Assembly: GCF_014651715.1 (NCBI RefSeq)
Contig: NZ_BMXK01000001.1
Coordinates: 124,001-188,000, forward strand
Length of the DNA: 64,000 bases
Source: Zhihengliuella salsuginis
GTDB lineage: Bacteria > Actinomycetota > Actinomycetes > Actinomycetales > Micrococcaceae
Direction: 5' to 3'
In this document: one piece after another, positions 8,998 to 17,573 of the stretch
How positions within the stretch are numbered: the stretch's first letter is position 1
Layout of the letters: each line of letters begins with the position of its first letter
Notes under the pieces: generated by a model
Seen by the model: the letters and a program-made list of their open reading frames with translations, nothing else
Databases searched by the model: none
Told to the model about the DNA's origin: nothing
Made by a program: the position numbers and the translations under genes

Positions 8998-9621
8998 GTG
9001 GCGAAGCTCTATTTCCGCTACGGGGCGATGAACTCGGGCAAATCGACCGGCCTGCTGCAGGCGGCGTTCAACTACGAGGAGCGCGGCCAGCGGGTCCTGC
9101 TGGCCAAGCCGGCCGTCGACACCAAGGGCGACCGGACGATCGTCTCCCGGCTCGGCGTCTCCCGCGAGGTCGACTTCACCATCCATCCCGACGAGCCGGT
9201 GCGCAGCCTCTTCGCCAAGCACGCCGCCGGCGACGACCCCGATGCGCTGGTCACCCACGTCGACGTCGAGCCCGTGGCCTGTCTGCTGATCGACGAGGCG
9301 CAGTTCCTGACCCGCGAACAGGTGGACGACCTGTTGCGCATCGCGGTGCTCGACTCCGTCCCCGTGCTCGCCTACGGCATCCGCACCGACTTCCGGACCG
9401 ACGCGTTCCCGGGCGCGGCACGCCTGATGGAGCTCGCGCACACCCTCGAGGAGCTCAAGACGATCTGCCGGTGCGGCCGCAAGGCCGTCTTCAACACCCG
9501 ACGGGTCGGTGAGACGTTCGTGTTCGACGGCGACCAGGTCGCGATCGACGGGCAGGACGTCAGCTACGAGTCGCTGTGCGCGACCTGTTATCTGGAGGTT
9601 TCGGGCGGGCGACTCGGCTGA
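8998..9621 (+). CDS. tdk: Thymidine kinase, type II
   Basis: Phosphorylates thymidine with ATP in pyrimidine salvage, cytosolic. The P-loop GAMNSGKST spans residues 9-17, the DEAQ block gives the catalytic Glu100, and a structural zinc site is formed by Cys157, Cys159, Cys194 and Cys197. Length 207 is typical. Starts with GTG at 8998, with AAGGGAG at 8981-8987, rather long spacing. TAGAAT at 8938-8943 is a likely -10. Stands alone between a membrane protein gene and fdhA. Confidence 0.93.
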   Translation: MAKLYFRYGAMNSGKSTGLLQAAFNYEERGQRVLLAKPAVDTKGDRTIVSRLGVSREVDFTIHPDEPVRSLFAKHAAGDDPDALVTHVDVEPVACLLIDEAQFLTREQVDDLLRIAVLDSVPVLAYGIRTDFRTDAFPGAARLMELAHTLEELKTICRCGRKAVFNTRRVGETFVFDGDQVAIDGQDVSYESLCATCYLEVSGGRLG

Positions 9622-9762
9622 TGGGACGCGCGGTGGTGCACCGCTCGTCGACCAATGTGCCGGAGCATCGCTCTACCTCTTGACAGGGCCCGTGGCGGGT
9701 CAGCAGACTGACTGATACCCGATTAGTAATCGACTGATATTTCAGAGAATGGCGGCTCGAAG

Positions 9763-10980
9763 ATGAGTAACAAGGCAGTCAGCTACGCAGGTCCCGGCAA
9801 GGTCGAGGTCATCGACACCCCCTACCCGGAGTTCGAACTCAAGGACGGCCCCGGCGTCAACCCGGCCAACATCGGCCGCAAGGTGCACCACGGCGTCATC
9901 CTCAAGACGATCGCCACCAACATCTGCGGCTCGGACCAGCACATGGTCCGCGGCCGCACCACCGCGCCCGAGGGGCTCGTCCTCGGCCACGAGATCACCG
10001 GCGAGGTCGTCGAGGTCGGCCGCGACGTCGAGTTCCTCAAAGTCGGCGACGTCGTCTCCGTCCCGTTCAACATCTCCTGCGGCCGCTGCCGGAACTGCAA
10101 GGAAGGCCAGACCGGCATCTGCCTGAACGTGAACCCGGACCGCCCGGGATCGGCGTACGGCTACGTCGACATGGGCGGCTGGGTCGGCGGCCAGGCGGAG
10201 TACGTGCTGGTCCCGTACGCCGACTGGAACGCACTGAAATTCCCGGACCGCGACCAGGCGATGGAGAAGATCCTCGACCTGACCATGCTCTCGGACATCT
10301 TCCCGACCGGATTCCACGGGGCGGTCGGAGCCGGCGTCGGACTCGGGTCGACGGTGTACGTCGCCGGCGCCGGCCCCGTGGGGCTGGCCGCGGCCACCTC
10401 GGCCCACCTGCTCGGCGCGGCGACCGTGATCGTCGGCGACCTCAACGCCGACCGGCTGGCCCAGGCCCGCAGCTTCGGCTGCGAGACCGTGGACGTCTCG
10501 CTCGGCGATCCGGGCGAGCAGATCGCTCAGATCCTGGGCACCCCCGAGGTCGACTGCGGCATCGACGCCGTGGGCTTCGAGGCACGCGGCCACGGGCACG
10601 ACGCCGGGAAGGAGCAGCCGGCGACCGTGCTGAACTCGCTCATGGAGATCACGCGTGCCGGCGGCAGCCTGGGTATTCCGGGCCTCTACGTGACCGGCGA
10701 CCCGGGTGCTTCGGACGAGGCGGCCAAGGCCGGCTCCCTGTCGATGCGCTTCGGCCTCGGCTTCGCCAAGTCCCACACGTTCGTCACCGGCCAGTGTCCG
10801 GTGATGAAGTACCACCGCGGGCTCATGCAGGCGATCCTCTCCGACAAGGTGAACATCGCCGCCAACGTGAACGCCACGGCGATCTCCCTCGACGACGCCC
10901 CGAAGGGCTACGCCGCGTTCGACGAGGGTGCCGCGCAGAAGTTCGTGCTCGACCCGCACGGACTCATCTCCAGCAACTGA
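9763..10980 (+). CDS. fdhA: Glutathione-independent formaldehyde dehydrogenase
   Basis: A 405-residue zinc-dependent medium-chain dehydrogenase that oxidises formaldehyde (and similar aldehydes) with tightly bound NAD. Catalytic zinc ligands: Cys55 (NICGSDQH) and His76/Glu77 (LGHEITGEV). Structural zinc cysteines: 106, 109, 112 and 120 (CGRCRNCKEGQTGIC). Rossmann motif GAGPVG lies near residue 205. The long insert typical of the Pseudomonas putida enzyme is present. A TTGACA-like element at 9680-9685 lies in an AT-richer 140-base leader with two GACTGATA copies; no matching -10 is convincing. It may serve formaldehyde detoxification, for example after oxidative demethylation. Confidence 0.93.
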   Translation: MSNKAVSYAGPGKVEVIDTPYPEFELKDGPGVNPANIGRKVHHGVILKTIATNICGSDQHMVRGRTTAPEGLVLGHEITGEVVEVGRDVEFLKVGDVVSVPFNISCGRCRNCKEGQTGICLNVNPDRPGSAYGYVDMGGWVGGQAEYVLVPYADWNALKFPDRDQAMEKILDLTMLSDIFPTGFHGAVGAGVGLGSTVYVAGAGPVGLAAATSAHLLGAATVIVGDLNADRLAQARSFGCETVDVSLGDPGEQIAQILGTPEVDCGIDAVGFEARGHGHDAGKEQPATVLNSLMEITRAGGSLGIPGLYVTGDPGASDEAAKAGSLSMRFGLGFAKSHTFVTGQCPVMKYHRGLMQAILSDKVNIAANVNATAISLDDAPKGYAAFDEGAAQKFVLDPHGLISSN

Positions 10981-10986
10981 CCCCTG

Positions 10987-11059
10987 CGACGACGGTGGCA
11001 CCCGTCGTCGTCGTCGGTGCGCGGCCGCCGCCCGGGACGGGATACCGTCCCGGGCGGCG
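10987..11059. terminator. Double hairpin between convergent genes
   Basis: Two consecutive perfect inverted repeats: a 9-bp stem (10987-10995 and 11002-11010) and a 15-bp stem (11026-11040 and 11045-11059, loop GATA). They end fdhA on the plus strand and the small membrane protein gene on the minus strand. Confidence 0.75.
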
Positions 11060-11063
11060 CCAT

Positions 11064-11492
11064 TCAGCGCTGCTTGTGCGAGGCGTCCCGTCGCCGGATC
11101 AGCAGGCCGACGGCGATGCCGAACAGGCCCACCGACAGCGGGCTCAGGGCGCCCGCGGCGAAGACGGCCTCGGGTGGGGCGAACGCGGCGAGCGTCTGCC
11201 ACGTCGGCCCCGAGAGCATCGCGCCGAAGACCATGCACGCGGCTATGCTGATCGCGACGCCGGAGGCGGCCGTGGTGGACGCGCGGGCCATCAGGACCGC
11301 CCCGAGTGCCAGGGCCGCGACGACGAGCGCGAATCCGAAGCGCACGAAGAGGTGGGAGCCGCTGGCCATCGCGAGCACCAGGAATTGGTTGCCGACGAAG
11401 AACACGCCGGCACCGACACCGAGCCCGCCGACGAAGTGGACGACGCCGCTGAAGAACGACGTCGTGTGGGTTCCTCCGATGGCCGTGGTCAT
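11064..11492 (-). CDS. Small four-helix membrane protein
   Basis: A 142-residue protein with four predicted membrane segments separated by short loops; the C-terminus is basic (IRRRDASHKQR), likely cytoplasmic. No family recognised; small, alanine/glycine-rich and presumably a DUF4383-like or similar actinobacterial membrane protein, without firm support. I chose the ATG at 11492 over an upstream one at 11525 because the N-terminus MTTAIGG leads directly into the first membrane segment. It is convergent with fdhA and tandem behind the TetR gene. Confidence 0.6.
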   Translation of the reverse strand: MTTAIGGTHTTSFFSGVVHFVGGLGVGAGVFFVGNQFLVLAMASGSHLFVRFGFALVVAALALGAVLMARASTTAASGVAISIAACMVFGAMLSGPTWQTLAAFAPPEAVFAAGALSPLSVGLFGIAVGLLIRRRDASHKQR

Positions 11493-11597
11493 CACAGCAC
11501 CTGCTTCCCCGTGTCCGCCCTGCACTGTTCTCTCAGTGAAACGCCGGGCGCGCGCGGAGTCAATGGCTAGCGGCGCACCGGGTCGCCGTCGGGGTGG

Positions 11598-12170
11598 CTA
11601 CGGTGCCCCGACCGCCGGAAGCAGGCCGTCCAGGGCGCGCTCCAACGCCCACCGGAAGTCCGGGGCGTCCGTGCCGGAGACGGCGAAGTCCGCCCGGTTC
11701 TGCGCCTCGGCGATCGAGCCGAGCACGTGGTTCACGATCAGCGACTGCGCGCTCACCGCCCGCTCGGCCGGCAGTCCCGCCGCCGCGAACAGGTCCGTCA
11801 GCCGGGTCAGCGGAGTGAGGCGCTCCGGCGCCAGCACCCGCGCCACGTGCACGACCTCCGCGCTGTCCGGGATCGGCAGCAGCAGCGTGTGCAGTGAGGA
11901 GGCCAGGTGAAGGATGCTGCCGCGAGCGGCAGCCGGGGTGACGGCGTCGTGCACCGCCCCGGCGGGGCCTCCCGCGCCGAGCGCGGGGGTGTCCATGAGC
12001 GCGGAGGCGACCTCGACGAGGAGCTCCTGCTTGTTCTTGACGTGCCAGTAGAGGGCGCCGACCTGGACGTCGAGGTCGCGGGCCAGCCGGCGCATCGAGA
12101 GGTCCGCGAGGCCGAAGTCGCGCAGGATGCCGACGGCCGCGGTCACTACGGTCTCCTGTGTCAGCGCCAT
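11598..12170 (-). CDS. TetR/AcrR-family transcriptional regulator
   Basis: A 190-residue regulator. The N-terminal helix-turn-helix is clear: ETVVTAAVGILRDFGLADLSMRRLARDL followed by GALYWHVKNKQELL (residues 5-55). The C-terminal ligand domain resembles the TetR_C type found in TetR-like tetracycline repressors. The ATG at 12170 lies directly before the DNA-binding domain; the frame stays open upstream through the Lrp gene but without coding sense. It sits 31 bases behind the Lrp-type gene on the same strand. Target and effector unknown; the divergent kynurenine genes are possible but the Lrp regulator is the better candidate for these. Confidence 0.85.
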   Translation of the reverse strand: MALTQETVVTAAVGILRDFGLADLSMRRLARDLDVQVGALYWHVKNKQELLVEVASALMDTPALGAGGPAGAVHDAVTPAAARGSILHLASSLHTLLLPIPDSAEVVHVARVLAPERLTPLTRLTDLFAAAGLPAERAVSAQSLIVNHVLGSIAEAQNRADFAVSGTDAPDFRWALERALDGLLPAVGAP

Positions 12171-12201
12171 GGGTTCCAGTCTAGGCGGAGCGCGGGGGCG
12201 T

Positions 12202-12705
12202 TCACGCGCCGTCTCCGCCCGGCTCGAGCTGCTCGAAGACCAGCGACGTCTGCGTGGTGGCGAAGACCGGGTTGGCGCCGAGATGGGCGGCGATGAAGTC
12301 CCGCAGCGACTCCACGGTGGCGCACATGACGTGCACGTGCAGGTCGGACGTGCCGCCCAGGACGAAGACGTCGGTGACCTCCGGCAGGTCCCGCAGCCGG
12401 CGCGCGGCCGGCAGCATCCGGTCCCGCATCTCCGGCCGGAGGACCACGGAGATGACGGCGCGGATCTGCAGCCCGAGCGCCCGCGGGTCGACGTCGGCGT
12501 GGTAGCCGCGGATGATCCCCGCCTCCTGCAGCGCGCGGACGCGCCCCAGGCAGGTGGAGGGCGCCACGCCGGCCCGTGAGGCGAGCACGTTGTTGGGCAG
12601 GCGCGCGTCGCGGGTGAGTTCCCGCAGGATCGCCAGGTCCGTCTCATCGAGCCGAACAGGATTCTGGCGGGCGTGGTAGTTGTCGATGCCCTGCGAATTC
12701 AGCAC
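12202..12705 (-). CDS. Lrp/AsnC-family regulator, probable kynurenine regulator
   Basis: A 167-residue Lrp/AsnC protein: winged HTH at residues 20-65 (LDETDLAILRELTRDARLPNN, then AGVAPSTCLGRVRALQEAGII), and an RAM ligand-binding domain at about 85-155 with the GGTSDLHVHVMC strand. It is divergent from kynU with a 118-base shared promoter region. Known precedent: Lrp-type KynR senses kynurenine and activates kyn genes in Pseudomonas and Burkholderia. By position I infer that this protein senses kynurenine or tryptophan and controls kynU and the permease. Confidence 0.88.
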   Translation of the reverse strand: MLNSQGIDNYHARQNPVRLDETDLAILRELTRDARLPNNVLASRAGVAPSTCLGRVRALQEAGIIRGYHADVDPRALGLQIRAVISVVLRPEMRDRMLPAARRLRDLPEVTDVFVLGGTSDLHVHVMCATVESLRDFIAAHLGANPVFATTQTSLVFEQLEPGGDGA

Positions 12706-12823
12706 GGAATGACACCTCTTTTATTTGTGGTTATTCGGATCTACTGCATTTCGATTCCCTTCGATTCTACGATGGCCTGAACGGCGAGTCGCACCCGACT
12801 CCTCAGACATCCCGAAAGGCCCC
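12706..12823. promoter_or_regulatory. Divergent promoter region, Lrp gene / kynU
   Basis: 118 bases that are visibly more AT-rich than the flanks (CTCTTTTATTTGTGG, CATTTCGATTCCCTTCGATTC). Contains the 8-base direct repeat TTCGATTC twice, in 12751-12766 and nearby, a plausible Lrp-family contact. AAGG lies before the kynU ATG. Operator assignment is inference. Confidence 0.5.
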
Positions 12824-14101
12824 ATGGATTCGACGATCTCGACCCACGACCGCTCACGCTGCGCAGACCGCGACGCGAACGACCCCCTGGCCGGGTTCCG
12901 GTCCCGCTTCCTGCTGCCCGACGGCGTCGTCTACCTGGACGGCAACTCGCTCGGTCCGCGTCCGGTGGGGGCCGCCGAGCGGGCCGCCGGGGTGATCGAG
13001 CAGGAATGGGGCGAGGGGCTGATCCGGTCCTGGAACACGGCCGGCTGGTTCGAGCTGCCGCGCCGGCTGGGGGACAAGATCTCCCGGCTGATCGGCGGGG
13101 GCGACGGGGAGGCGGTCGTCACCGACACCACCACCCTGAACCTCTTCAAGGCGCTGTCCTCCGCCGTGCGCATCCAGCAGCAGGACGCGCCCGGCCGCCG
13201 CGTGATCGTCACCGAGCGGGACAACTTCCCCACGGACATCTACATCGCCGAGGGCCTCGCCGACCTGCTCAACTCGGTCGGCGGCGGCTACGAGGTCCGC
13301 CTCATCGACGACGAGCTGAGCCTCGAGGCGGCGCTGGACGACGACGTCGCCGTCGTCTCGCTCTCCCACGTCAACTACCGCACGGGCTCCATGTGGGACA
13401 TGGCGTCCGTGACCGCGCAGATCCACGACGCCGGCGCGCTGGCGATCTGGGACCTGGCCCACGCCGCCGGCGCCGTGCCCGTCGCGCTGAACGCGGCGGA
13501 CGCCGACTACGCGGTCGGCTGCACCTACAAGTACCTCAACGGCGGGCCGGGCTCGCCCGCGTTCATCTGGGTCAACCGCCGCCACCAGAACCGCTTCTGG
13601 CAGCCGCTCTCCGGCTGGTGGTCCCACGCCAGGCCGTTCGCGATGGCCGACGGCTACGAGCCCGACAACGGCGCCGGCCGGTTCCTGTGCGGGACCCAGC
13701 CGGTCATCTCCCTGGCCACCCTCGAGTGCGGCCTGGACATCGCGCTCGAGGTCGACGAGGCCGAGCTGCGGGCGAAGTCGCTCGCCCTGACGGACCTGTT
13801 CATGGAGCTCGTCGAGGAGCGCTGCGCCGGCCACGGCCTGAAGTTCATCACGCCGCGCGGGCACGAGGACCGGGGCAGCCATGTGAGCGTCGAGCACCCC
13901 CAGGCCTACGCCGTCGTCAGCGCCCTGATCGAGCGCGGCGTCATCGGCGACTACCGGGAACCGGGCGCCATGCGCTTCGGCTTCACCCCGCTCTACACGT
14001 CCTACACCGACGTGTGGGACGCCGTCGAGCACCTGCGCGACATCCTCGACACCCGCGCGTGGGAGGCGCCCGAGCACCAGCGCCGCAACGCCGTCACCTG
14101 A
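12824..14101 (+). CDS. kynU: Kynureninase
   Basis: PLP enzyme cleaving L-kynurenine to anthranilate and L-alanine. 425 residues, the usual length. The motif [11 protein letters not shown] carries the PLP lysine at residue 236; upstream [11 protein letters not shown] is the cofactor-contacting block, and [17 protein letters not shown] the C-terminal signature. Start at ATG 12824, behind GAAAGG. Followed 36 bases later by an amino acid permease. No tryptophan dioxygenase or kynurenine formamidase gene lies nearby, so the cell may import kynurenine or host those genes elsewhere. Confidence 0.95.
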   Translation: MDSTISTHDRSRCADRDANDPLAGFRSRFLLPDGVVYLDGNSLGPRPVGAAERAAGVIEQEWGEGLIRSWNTAGWFELPRRLGDKISRLIGGGDGEAVVTDTTTLNLFKALSSAVRIQQQDAPGRRVIVTERDNFPTDIYIAEGLADLLNSVGGGYEVRLIDDELSLEAALDDDVAVVSLSHVNYRTGSMWDMASVTAQIHDAGALAIWDLAHAAGAVPVALNAADADYAVGCTYKYLNGGPGSPAFIWVNRRHQNRFWQPLSGWWSHARPFAMADGYEPDNGAGRFLCGTQPVISLATLECGLDIALEVDEAELRAKSLALTDLFMELVEERCAGHGLKFITPRGHEDRGSHVSVEHPQAYAVVSALIERGVIGDYREPGAMRFGFTPLYTSYTDVWDAVEHLRDILDTRAWEAPEHQRRNAVT

Positions 14102-14137
14102 TCACCCCCATCACCGCATCCAGACAACGAGGTCACG

Positions 14138-15592
14138 ATGAAATCAAGCATGGAACAGCTCGCCGAGCGCGAGCAGGGGCTCTCCCGGGGGCTGACCGGG
14201 CGTCAGCTCAGCATGATCGCGCTGGGCGGCGCGATCGGCACGGGGCTCTTCCTCGGCAGCAAGTTCGCCATCGGGTTCGCGGGCCCGAGCGTCCTGGTCA
14301 GCTACGGGATCGGCGGTGTGATCGCCCTGCTGGTCATGGGCGCGCTCGCCGAGATGACGGCGAGCCACGCCACCACCGGGTCCTTCGGAGCCTTCGCCGA
14401 GCACTACATCGGGCCGCTGGCCGGCTTCATGGTGAAGTACCTCTACTGGTCCTGCATCGTGCTGGCCGTCGGCACGGAGGTGACGGCGGTCGGCGAGTAC
14501 ATGCAGCACTGGTTCCCAGCGGTGCCGCCGCTCGTCTGGGTGCTGGCCTTCTCCGCGCTCCTGCTGGGCGTGAACATGATGAACGTCAAGGTCTTCGGCA
14601 CGCTCGAGTACTGGCTGTCCGCCACCAAGGTGTTCGCGATCGTGGCCTTCATCGTCGTGGCCGCGTCGCTGGTGTTCGGCGGCGACGAGTCATACGGCTT
14701 CCACCACTACACCAGCGAGGGCGGCTTCTTCGCCGGCGGCTTCACCGGGCTGTGGTTCGGCGTGATCGTGGCGATCTTCTCCTACCTGAGCATCGAGATG
14801 ATCGCGATCGCCGCGGGCGAGGCGAAGGACCCCGGAACGGCCGTGAAGAAGGCGTTCAAGGTGACGATCGTCCGACTCTTCCTCTTCTACATCGCCACCC
14901 TGGCCCTGATCCTGGCGATCGCCCCGGTGTCCGCGCTGCTCGCGGGCGGCAGCCCGTTCGTGACCGTCATGCAGGTGGCCGGCATCCCGTTCGCGGACTC
15001 GCTGCTGAACTTCGTGCTGATCGTCGCGGCGCTCTCCGCGATGAATTCCCAGCTGTACATCTCCACGCGCATGATGTTCTCGCTCTCCCGCGGCGGGCAG
15101 GCGCCCCGCGCCTTCGGCGTGCTCCGGAAGAACGGCGCCCCCGTGAACGCGCTGCTGCTCTCGGCGGCCGGCGTCGCGGTGGCGGCCATCGTGTACGCGG
15201 CCAACCCGGAGTCGGGCTTCACGATCATGATGGCGTTGTCGATGTTCGGCGCCATGAGCACCTGGATGATCATCTTCGTCACCCACCTGTTCTTCCGCCG
15301 CGCGCACCGCCGCACCGGCGCCGCCCTGGCCTACCGGCTGCCGTTCTATCCGGCCGGCTCGGTCCTGGGCGCCCTGCTGATGCTCGCCCTGCTCGTGACC
15401 ACGCTGTTCACCGAGGAGTTCCGGATGACGCTGGTCTTCGGCGTCCCGTTCGCGGTGCTGGTCGTCGTCGCCTACTTCGTGATGCGCCGGCGCGGCGCGC
15501 GCGGCGACGGCGGCCCCGAGGCCCGGCACGACGACGTCGCACCCGACGAGGTGCCCGAGGAGACGGTCGGCGAGCCGGTCCGCGGCGGCTGA
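14138..15592 (+). CDS. APC-family amino acid permease
   Basis: A 484-residue transporter with about twelve membrane segments. The N-terminus GLTGRQLSMIALGGAIGTG is the classical substrate-binding unwound helix 1 motif of the AAT/AnsP group of amino acid:proton symporters. The C-terminus is a charged Glu/Asp/Arg tail. Cotranscription with kynU (36-base gap, no terminator) suggests that it brings in kynurenine, tryptophan or exports/exchanges alanine; this is inference. The hairpin at 15633 ends the operon. Confidence 0.9.
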   Translation: MKSSMEQLAEREQGLSRGLTGRQLSMIALGGAIGTGLFLGSKFAIGFAGPSVLVSYGIGGVIALLVMGALAEMTASHATTGSFGAFAEHYIGPLAGFMVKYLYWSCIVLAVGTEVTAVGEYMQHWFPAVPPLVWVLAFSALLLGVNMMNVKVFGTLEYWLSATKVFAIVAFIVVAASLVFGGDESYGFHHYTSEGGFFAGGFTGLWFGVIVAIFSYLSIEMIAIAAGEAKDPGTAVKKAFKVTIVRLFLFYIATLALILAIAPVSALLAGGSPFVTVMQVAGIPFADSLLNFVLIVAALSAMNSQLYISTRMMFSLSRGGQAPRAFGVLRKNGAPVNALLLSAAGVAVAAIVYAANPESGFTIMMALSMFGAMSTWMIIFVTHLFFRRAHRRTGAALAYRLPFYPAGSVLGALLMLALLVTTLFTEEFRMTLVFGVPFAVLVVVAYFVMRRRGARGDGGPEARHDDVAPDEVPEETVGEPVRGG

Positions 15593-15632
15593 GGCGGCCG
15601 GCGGGGCGTCGCCCTGGCAACGAATCGGATCC

Positions 15633-15663
15633 GAGGGGGTCGGCGCAGTGCGCCGGCCCCCTC
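15633..15663 (+). terminator. Terminator of kynU-permease operon
   Basis: 14-bp stem with one G-T wobble (15633-15646 and 15650-15663) and a 3-base loop, 40 bases after the permease stop. No T-tract. Confidence 0.65.
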
Positions 15664-15853
15664 GCGGCTTCGGCGAGGTGGTGCGCCGGGCCGGCCGGAG
15701 TCGCCGGGATCGCGGATTCCGAGGTCCGCAAAAACTTTCTTCGTGTTTTTCCAATCCGCTCGGCCGTCGGCTCCGAATGTGAATTGCAACACAACGCAAA
15801 TTCAGGAGCTCTGGTGCTGTCACAGGTGATGGCACCCCAACGGAAGGACTTCC

Positions 15854-16630
15854 ATGAAGAAGCTACAACTGCTCGCCGTACCAACGCTGGCGCTGGGCAT
15901 GCTGGCCGCCGCGGCTACCGGCGCGTCGGCCGACACCCACGCCGAGACGTACCAGGCCGAGCTCGAGGAACTGAACGGAAGCGGCGGGTCCGGTTCCACG
16001 ATGATCCGCATCTCGGGAGACCAGGCAACCGTCTCCCAGGAGGTCAGCGGCCTCGCCGAGACGTTCGACGGCAACCCGTACCCGCACGTCCAGCACATCC
16101 ACATCACCACCGACACCCAGGGGCAGTGCCCCACCCCGGATGCCGACGAGAACGGTGATGGGATTGTCGACACCCCCGAGGGTGGCCCGTCCTACGGCAT
16201 GGTGGGCACCACGCTCTCGACCTCCGGCGACACCAGCGCCGGGGCCGCAACGGACCTGACGGTCGCGGGCATGGGCGGCAGCTTCAGTTTCGAGCGCACG
16301 TTCACGATGAATGCCGAGACCATCGAGGCGATCGAGGCCGGCAACGGCACCGTCGTCGTCCACGGGCTGGACCCGGCAACGCTGAGCGAGGAGGCCGCCG
16401 GGGCCATGTCCACCCTGGCTCCGGAGCTGCCCCTCGCGGCGACCGCGCCCGCACTGTGCGGGACGCTGACCGCGTCGCAGATGGACATGCCGATCGGCAA
16501 CCCCGAGACCGGCGGTGGCAACACGGCCGGTATGGACTCCGAGATGATCGCCCTCGGCGGAGGCCTCGTGCTGGTCGCTGCGGGAGCCGGTGTCTACATG
16601 GTCCGCCGCCGCCAGGCGGGTCAGGGCTAA
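15854..16630 (+). CDS. CHRD-domain surface protein with NPETG sorting signal
   Basis: A 258-residue exported protein. Signal peptide 1-27 (basic start, AAAATGASA). Residues 30-200 form a CHRD-like domain (YQAELEELNGSG, HVQHIHI, GTVVVHGLDPATLS, ALCGTL), a fold first seen in chordin and common in bacterial exported proteins. At residues 216-220 is NPETG, followed by a short linker, a hydrophobic helix (about 231-249) and RRR: the layout of a cell-wall sorting signal with N in place of L. GGAAGG precedes the ATG. The next gene, 36 bases on, is a class F sortase, probably the enzyme that anchors it. Function on the surface unknown. Confidence 0.8.
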   Translation: MKKLQLLAVPTLALGMLAAAATGASADTHAETYQAELEELNGSGGSGSTMIRISGDQATVSQEVSGLAETFDGNPYPHVQHIHITTDTQGQCPTPDADENGDGIVDTPEGGPSYGMVGTTLSTSGDTSAGAATDLTVAGMGGSFSFERTFTMNAETIEAIEAGNGTVVVHGLDPATLSEEAAGAMSTLAPELPLAATAPALCGTLTASQMDMPIGNPETGGGNTAGMDSEMIALGGGLVLVAAGAGVYMVRRRQAGQG

Positions 16631-16666
16631 CCACGGCGCAAGCAAACCCAGGAAGGAACGATCACC

Positions 16667-17410
16667 ATGAGGCATGCCCGGAACAAAGCCGCCAGGGGAC
16701 GCTTGATCGCCTTGGCGCTCATCGTCACAGCCGGGGTCCTCGGTTCCATCCTGGTCGGAGTCGGGGTGAGGGGGGAGGCGCCTCCCCCCTCGCCCCCGGC
16801 TTCCGAGGCCCTCGATGCCGGATCGGCTTCGGCCGCGCCGACGTCGAGGCAACCGCGGGACAGCACCCCCGCGCCGAGCGCGGAACCGAGCCGGACGGCC
16901 GAGCCCGCGCCCCCGGTCGCGGCACCGGAACTCATCCTCGACAAATCGCAGCCGACCAGACTCAGCATCCCCTCGATCGACGTGGACACCGACCTGATGA
17001 ATGTGGGTCTCCAGGCCGACGGAACCATCGGTGTCCCGCCGCTGCTGGCGGACTCGCCGGCCGGCTGGTACGACCGCGGACCGTCCCCCGGCGAGCAGGG
17101 GCCGGCCGTGATCCTCGGCCATGTCACGGCCCTGAACCAGGAGGGCCCGGCGGTGTTCTTCAAGCTCGGGGCGTTGCGCAAGGGCGACGAAGCCTCGGTC
17201 ACCCGCGCCGACGGCACGGTGGCCGTCTTCACCGTCACCCGGGTCGTCCAGACGCCGAAACCCGACTTCTCCACCATGGACACCTACGGCAACACCGACG
17301 ACGCCCAGCTGCGTCTGATCACCTGCGGGGGAACCTTCGATGAGAGCACCGGCCGCCACGCGGACAACATCGTCGTCCATGCCGAGTTGACGTCCACCCG
17401 GGAGGCGTAG
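16667..17410 (+). CDS. Class F sortase
   Basis: A 247-residue membrane-anchored transpeptidase. One N-terminal membrane helix (13-34), a Pro/Ser/Ala-rich linker (35-85) and a sortase domain. The catalytic residues are visible: His152 (ILGHVT), Cys220 (LITCGG) and Arg230 (TGRHADN). The LITCGG form with class F context (AVFFKLGALRKGD) is typical of actinobacteria. It lies directly behind the NPETG-bearing CHRD protein, so the two probably form an enzyme-substrate pair. Confidence 0.9.
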   Translation: MRHARNKAARGRLIALALIVTAGVLGSILVGVGVRGEAPPPSPPASEALDAGSASAAPTSRQPRDSTPAPSAEPSRTAEPAPPVAAPELILDKSQPTRLSIPSIDVDTDLMNVGLQADGTIGVPPLLADSPAGWYDRGPSPGEQGPAVILGHVTALNQEGPAVFFKLGALRKGDEASVTRADGTVAVFTVTRVVQTPKPDFSTMDTYGNTDDAQLRLITCGGTFDESTGRHADNIVVHAELTSTREA

Positions 17411-17525
17411 CCGACGCTTTGAGCGGGGCCGGTCCCGCCTGTAGGAGGGGCCTCACGTCAGCAGCGCCGGCTGCGCGATCATCGCGCGCACGGGCGGGTC
17501 CGTCCGGCGCCGGCCCCTCGTGGTG

Positions 17526-17557
17526 TAGCCTTTTCCCAGAAATTGAACACTGTTCAA
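17526..17557 (+). promoter_or_regulatory. Biotin operon promoter with BioQ-like operator
   Basis: TAGCCT at 17526-17531 is a likely -10. The 15-base perfect palindrome TTGAACACTGTTCAA occupies 17543-17557, just where transcription would start, and 16 bases before the bioB ATG. It fits the TGAAC-N3-GTT half-site layout reported for the TetR-type repressor BioQ of corynebacteria. Position predicts repression of the biotin operon. Confidence 0.75.
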
Positions 17558-17573
17558 GAGAAGGGGCACGGCT

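Noticed and set aside
9702-9760. GACTGATA repeats before fdhA as a regulator site.
   Set aside because: Two imperfectly spaced copies only; no known motif, and no good -10 to relate them to.
13006-16158. A 1,050-codon plus-strand frame across kynU and the permease.
   Set aside because: Arg/Pro/Gly-rich composition and full overlap with two recognised genes; shadow frame.
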